Positions 47,354-50,623 of a stretch of DNA of 50,623 nucleotides are shown here, piece after piece. Source of the DNA: DASRBO01 sp035653595. GTDB taxonomy: Bacteria > Actinomycetota > Acidimicrobiia > Acidimicrobiales > JAJPHE01. Every line of letters starts with the position of its first letter. Position 1 is the stretch's first letter. The position numbers were made by a program, and so were the translations under genes. The stretch lies in NCBI GenBank assembly GCA_035653595.1, contig DASRBO010000136.1, positions 1 through 50,623 on the forward strand, read 5' to 3'. The notes beneath the pieces are model-generated. The model was not told where the DNA came from, made no database searches, and was given only the letters and a program-made list of their open reading frames with translations.

Positions 47354-47932
47354 TCAGCGCCAGCTCACATCCGTGGCCACCACCTCGGCCGGGTTCCCCT
47401 TGGCCAGGCAGCCGGCGGGGACGTCGGTGGTCACGACCGAGCCGGCAGCTACCACGGCGCCGTCGCCGATGGTCACCCCCTTGAGGATGGTGCAGCGGGC
47501 CCCGATCCACACCCCGGCGCCGATGGTGACCGGGGCGGTCATCGACCTCCACCGTCGGTCGGTGGCCAGGTGGTGCTGGTCGCTGTCCATGATCAGGGTC
47601 TCCCAGCCGATGGCGGTGGACGGACCGATCCGGATGCGGTCATGGCAGAGGATCCGGACGGCGAAGTTGACGTAGCTCTCCTCCCCGACATGGAGGGACG
47701 CGTCGTTGTGCACGGTGAGGACGCAGCCGGGGCAGAACACCACCCATCCGCCGGTGCTGAACGAGCTGCGGTCGGCCAGGCCCAGGACCGCCCGCCCGGC
47801 GGTGGGGATACCGCCCTTCCAAGGCCGCCTGCCCTTGTTCGGGGCCCAGCCCAGGAAGAGGTGGCCTCCGAGCTCGACGGTGGCCGACGGCGACCGGTAG
47901 ATGGACGAGGTGGCGGCGCCCACGATCGGCAC
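47354..47932 (-). CDS. Left-handed beta-helix (hexapeptide) acyltransferase
   Basis: At least 192 residues. The C-terminal two-thirds carries hexapeptide repeats (RIRIGPSTAIGWETLI, the catalytic His in DSDQHHL, PVTIGAGVWIGARCTILKGVTIGDGAVVAAGSVV split over coils) and a KGNPAEVVATDV end, typical of maltose/serine/galactoside O-acetyltransferase-like enzymes acting on sugars or lipids. The start is not settled. GTG 47932 gives VPIVGAATSSI..., but the same frame stays coding-like for about 25-40 more codons upstream (TLWSQLPPGALLNSLRLSRR), where no ATG/GTG/TTG in frame exists before the neighbouring gene. A non-standard start (CTG) or a start inside the neighbouring gene is possible. Converges with lepA. 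Confidence 0.82.
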   Translation of the reverse strand: MPIVGAATSSIYRSPSATVELGGHLFLGWAPNKGRRPWKGGIPTAGRAVLGLADRSSFSTGGWVVFCPGCVLTVHNDASLHVGEESYVNFAVRILCHDRIRIGPSTAIGWETLIMDSDQHHLATDRRWRSMTAPVTIGAGVWIGARCTILKGVTIGDGAVVAAGSVVTTDVPAGCLAKGNPAEVVATDVSWR

Positions 47933-48117
47933 CGGCAGGGGGTGACCGGGAGCGTGGCGGCGCGAGAGGCGGAGACTGTTCAGCAGCGCACCGGGCGGGA
48001 GCTGGCTCCAGAGGGTGCGCAGGGCGGCAGGAGGCGGCGCCCAGCGGGGAGGTGGCCCGAGTCGGTGACCGTAACGCGGGCCGGACCACCGCCCGACGCC
48101 CGGGCGTCCCCGACCGG

Positions 48118-48549
48118 TCAGCGCGTCAGGTGGGTGAGATCGATCGCCAGCAGGGCCGCCACCAGGCCCATGAGGCCGAGGTAGATGGGGGTGACGGTCC
48201 ACCGGAGCCGGTGGTTGGCGGCCCAGAACCGGCGCAGGGCCATGACGTCGAAGATCAGGGCCAGCCCCGCCACCGGCACCCCGACGGCGGGGCCGATGAG
48301 GCTGGCGGCGCCCAGGGCCGGGGCCAGCACCGGGAACAGCACGTAGGTGATGACACAGCGCAGGCCCGACAGGGCCAGTGACAGGTTCACCAGCCGGTAG
48401 CCGCGCGAGTCGATCTCCCGCGATCGGGACGGCACCGGCCCGGCGGGCAGGAACAGGAGCCGGCGCATGACGGCGTCCGCCCCCGGGGTGCCGGCGGCGT
48501 CGTCCCCTCGGCGGGCGAGGGCCTCCTCGATGCGGGCCTGGGTCTTCAA
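48118..48549 (-). CDS. Small integral membrane protein of unknown function
   Basis: 143 residues from a TTG with GAGAAGAG upstream. The N-terminal 55 residues are soluble and charged (ARIEEALARRGDD). Three hydrophobic segments follow: VNLSLALSGLRCVITYVLFPVL, AASLIGPAVGVPVAGLALIF and TVTPIYLGLMGLVAALLAI. Similar small membrane proteins are frequent in actinobacterial genomes without known function. It lies between the SDR gene and the acyltransferase on the same strand. The acyltransferase may need this membrane protein, but that is only a suggestion from position. No catalytic motif is seen. Confidence 0.75.
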   Translation of the reverse strand: MKTQARIEEALARRGDDAAGTPGADAVMRRLLFLPAGPVPSRSREIDSRGYRLVNLSLALSGLRCVITYVLFPVLAPALGAASLIGPAVGVPVAGLALIFDVMALRRFWAANHRLRWTVTPIYLGLMGLVAALLAIDLTHLTR

Positions 48550-48649
48550 AGCTGCTCTTCTCGCGGCGGCTGGGACCCTCCATTCTGGCCCCCGACGCCT
48601 CCACCGGTCGCATCGGCCCCCGGCGGGGGCGGCTGAGCCGACCGGGGCC

Positions 48650-49390
48650 CTAACGCAGGCTCATGCCCCCGTCGACCAGCAGCACCTGGCCGGTCACGTG
48701 GGTGGACAGGACCAGGCCCATGGTGGCCTCGGCCACGTCCTCGGGCTGGGCCGAGCGGCGCAGGGGGGAGGTGGCCTTGACGTGGGCCCGGACGGCGTCC
48801 CAGTCCGCCGTCCAGGGGGTGTCGACCAGCCCGGGGGCCACGGCGTTGACCCTGATCTCGGGGCCGAGGACGTTGGCCAGCAGGAGGGTGAGGTGGTTGA
48901 GGCCGGCCTTGGACACGGCGTAGGGGATGGAGCTGCCCGTGGGGCGGACCCCCGCTATGGAGGTGACGTTGATGACGCAACCGGCCCCCGACTCGCGCAG
49001 GAAGGGGACCGCCGCCCTGGTCATGTGCCAGGTGCCGAGCACGTTGACCTCGAAGATGCGCCGCCACACCTCGTCGGTGGCGGCGTCGAGGTCGGCGTGG
49101 GGGATCACCTGGGTGGTCCCGGCGTTGTTGATCAGCACGTCCAGCCGGCCCCAGCGCTCCAGGGCGGCGCTCACGATGCGGTGGCAGGCACCGTCGTCGG
49201 AGACGTCGCCCTGGACGTAGATGGCGTCGGGGAGGGAGGCTGCCACCTCCTTGCCCGAGCGCACCGAGCTGGATGAGTTGACCACCACCCCGGCGCCCTG
49301 GGCGGCCAGGCTGTCGGCCACCGCCGCCCCGATACCGCTGGAGGATCCGGTCACGATGGCCACTTTGCCGGCCAGGGGGGCATCGCTCAC
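48650..49390 (-). CDS. Short-chain dehydrogenase/reductase (FabG-like)
   Basis: 246-residue SDR. The cofactor loop TGSSSGIG, the NNAG motif, the catalytic Ser in VTSIAGV, and the YxxxK pair in PYAVSKA are all present, and the C-terminal LLVDGGMSLR is typical of classical SDRs similar to 3-oxoacyl-ACP reductases. The loop segment TPWTADWDAVRAHV sits over the substrate site. The function is an NAD(P)H-dependent keto/hydroxyl interconversion; the substrate is unknown. GTG 49390 is preceded 8 nt upstream by TAGGGT (49404-49399), a leaderless promoter. The divergent carboxypeptidase gene starts 31 nt away. Confidence 0.93.
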   Translation of the reverse strand: MSDAPLAGKVAIVTGSSSGIGAAVADSLAAQGAGVVVNSSSSVRSGKEVAASLPDAIYVQGDVSDDGACHRIVSAALERWGRLDVLINNAGTTQVIPHADLDAATDEVWRRIFEVNVLGTWHMTRAAVPFLRESGAGCVINVTSIAGVRPTGSSIPYAVSKAGLNHLTLLLANVLGPEIRVNAVAPGLVDTPWTADWDAVRAHVKATSPLRRSAQPEDVAEATMGLVLSTHVTGQVLLVDGGMSLR

Positions 49391-49398
49391 GGCCCGAC

Positions 49399-49414
49399 AC
49401 CCTATGCGTAGCCT
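49399..49414. promoter_or_regulatory. Divergent leaderless promoter pair (SDR / carboxypeptidase)
   Basis: Minus: TAGGGT 49404-49399, 8 nt before the SDR GTG. Plus: TAGCCT 49409-49414, 7 nt before ATG 49422. The two starts are only 31 nt apart, so both polymerase sites overlap and may compete. Confidence 0.6.
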
Positions 49415-49421
49415 TGGGTGG

Positions 49422-50623
49422 ATGCGCCGGCGCTGGCTCTCCGCTGCGGGTCTCGCTCTGGTGGCGGGCCTGGCCGGGGTGGCCTGCGGGTCCGCCGCCG
49501 CCCCTCCCGCCGCCGCGGCGGTGACCTACCCCAGCCCGACCGCCGCAGGCGAGCCCGCCACCCCGGCCAGCCCGGCCACCCCGGCGCCCCCCGACGCCAA
49601 GGCGTGGGTGGTCGTAGACGCCGACACCGGGGCGGTGGTGGCCTCGTCCAACGACCACGCCCTGATGAGGCCGGCCAGCATCATCAAGGTCCTCACCGCC
49701 CTCATGGCCGTCTCCGACCTGCCGCCCGGCGCCAGCGTGCCGGTGGGCCTGGACGCCGCAGGCACCGAGGCGGCGAAGATCGACATGAAGGCGGGCCAGG
49801 TCTGGAGCCTCGACGACACCCTCCACTCGCTTTTGATCGTGTCGGCCAACGACGCCGCCGTCGCCCTGGCCGACCGGGTGGGTGGCACCGAGGAGGGCTT
49901 CGCCGCCGACATGGCCAGTGCCGTGAGCCAGATCGGAATCACCGACCGCCCGGAGCTCGAGGATCCGGCCGGCCTCGACGACAGCTTCTCCTACGACGGC
50001 GGCGACTTCATCAGCGCCTGGGACATGGCCGTCATCGCCCGCGACGCCATGTCGGTGCCCGCCATCCGCTCCATCGTCTCGCTGCCGATCTACCGCTTCA
50101 CCGGCCCCGACGGGGTCGGCCATGTCCTGCACAACCACAACAAGCTGCTGTCCTGGGACCCCACCGTGGTCGGGATCAAGCCGGGCTGGACCGTCGCCGC
50201 CGGCGAGACGTTCATCACCGAGGCGGTGCGCAACGGCCGCAGCATGATCGTTGTGGAGATGGGCGCGTCGCCGGCGAACATGTACGCCGGGGCCGAGTTC
50301 CTGCTCGGCCAGGGCTTCTCGACTCCGGTGTCGTCCGAGTCCGGCCTCGACCACCTCCCCCCGATCCGGGTCCCCGATCTGCACGCCGCTCCGCTGGCCG
50401 TGGTGCACCGCAGCGCCGTTCCGGTCACGGCCACGGTGGGCAAGGCGCGGGGCCATCTGTCGGGCGGCACGCTGGCCGTGCTGCTGGCGGTCGGCCTCGG
50501 CCTGTATGCCGTGCTGCGCCGGCGCACCGACCGCCGCCGGGTCTGGCACGCCGCCACCCGCCACCCGGCGTCGCGTTACGTCGAGGCCGAGCCGACGCCG
50601 TGGCCCCGGTCGGACTCCCGCCC
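49422..50623 (+). CDS. D-alanyl-D-alanine carboxypeptidase (serine hydrolase), truncated by the window end
   Basis: The frame is open to the last base, so the C-terminal end is missing. 400 residues are visible. The N-terminus MRRRWLSAAGLALVAG...AC is a signal peptide or lipoprotein signal with Cys22, then a Pro/Ala-rich linker. The penicillin-binding fold follows with all three active-site motifs: SIIK (Ser86, Lys89), SAN (Ser141, Asn143) and KPG (Lys253, in place of KTG). This is the DacA/PBP5 (S11) group that trims the peptidoglycan pentapeptide. A transmembrane helix (GGTLAVLLAVGLGLYAVL, near residues 345-365) and a basic tail follow. Leaderless ATG. Confidence 0.93.
   Translation, partial: MRRRWLSAAGLALVAGLAGVACGSAAAPPAAAAVTYPSPTAAGEPATPASPATPAPPDAKAWVVVDADTGAVVASSNDHALMRPASIIKVLTALMAVSDLPPGASVPVGLDAAGTEAAKIDMKAGQVWSLDDTLHSLLIVSANDAAVALADRVGGTEEGFAADMASAVSQIGITDRPELEDPAGLDDSFSYDGGDFISAWDMAVIARDAMSVPAIRSIVSLPIYRFTGPDGVGHVLHNHNKLLSWDPTVVGIKPGWTVAAGETFITEAVRNGRSMIVVEMGASPANMYAGAEFLLGQGFSTPVSSESGLDHLPPIRVPDLHAAPLAVVHRSAVPVTATVGKARGHLSGGTLAVLLAVGLGLYAVLRRRTDRRRVWHAATRHPASRYVEAEPTPWPRSDSR

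Noticed and set aside
45435..47552. 705-codon minus-strand frame opposite lepA
   Set aside because: Shadow of lepA, whose GTPase motifs are intact on plus; no recognisable domain in the antisense frame.

Overview
The window is one strand-mixed stretch of a high-GC chromosome with very short intergenic gaps. The gene content points to an actinobacterium, most likely an uncultured Acidimicrobiia-like lineage; this is an inference. Supporting signs are three F420-dependent luciferase-like oxidoreductases, a mycothiol-dependent maleylpyruvate-isomerase-type enzyme, a class II DAHP synthase, a FolP2-type dihydropteroate synthase homologue, a PAC2 protein, a LytR_C protein between nadD and rsfS, and many start codons only 6-9 nt downstream of a TANNNT -10 hexamer (leaderless transcription).

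Layout. 1-3.3 kb: a truncated MoxR-type AAA ATPase and its VWA partner, a histidine phosphatase and a GNAT acetyltransferase. 3.3-6.3 kb (minus): an HtrA-type membrane-anchored protease and class II DAHP synthase. 6.3-9.8 kb: an F420 oxidoreductase, then nadD, a LytR_C protein and rsfS joined by overlaps or tiny gaps. 9.9-15.8 kb: a branched-chain amino-acid-type ABC transporter in which both permeases and both ATPases lie in a single 1337-residue polypeptide, followed by a membrane-anchored binding protein. 15.9-18.7 kb: a GH3 glycosidase and a small unknown. 18.7-21.6 kb (minus): an FG-GAP protein ending in six 42-residue repeats, a small exported protein and a 54-residue zinc-ribbon protein. 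21.8-22.8 kb: a GAF/degenerate-GGDEF/zinc-ribbon protein.

22.86-24.5 kb is the most striking part. It is a fluoride locus with a clear crcB (fluoride) riboswitch, fluC, DUF190, fluC in an overlapping operon, plus a second DUF190 gene lying BACKWARDS between the riboswitch and the first fluC. The riboswitch keeps an SD-sequestering expression platform and a start codon, but that start now opens an antisense frame. The simplest reading is a local inversion of one gene. 24.6-26.5 kb: an unknown gene, then a T-box leader and an archaeal-type AspRS.

26.5-30.3 kb (minus): patatin, PhyH-family oxygenase, F420 oxidoreductase and SpoU methyltransferase. 30.35-32.4 kb: a candidate leaderless small gene, a DinB-fold enzyme, an APH(6)-type kinase and tRNA-Ala(GGC). 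32.6-37.8 kb: two tandem but quite different leucyl-tRNA synthetase genes. 38-41.6 kb: a sulfotransferase-like protein and a minus-strand operon (kinase-like, PAC2, F420 oxidoreductase). 41.6-47.3 kb: a thioredoxin/TPR co-chaperone, a folP2 homologue, holA, rpsT (minus), a 2-hydroxyacid dehydrogenase and lepA. 47.35-50.6 kb: a hexapeptide acyltransferase, a membrane protein, an SDR and a D,D-carboxypeptidase running off the end.

No CRISPR array, insertion sequence, integrase or phage gene is visible. No gap without a called gene exceeds about 300 bases. Functional calls rest on reading motifs by eye; no database search was run.
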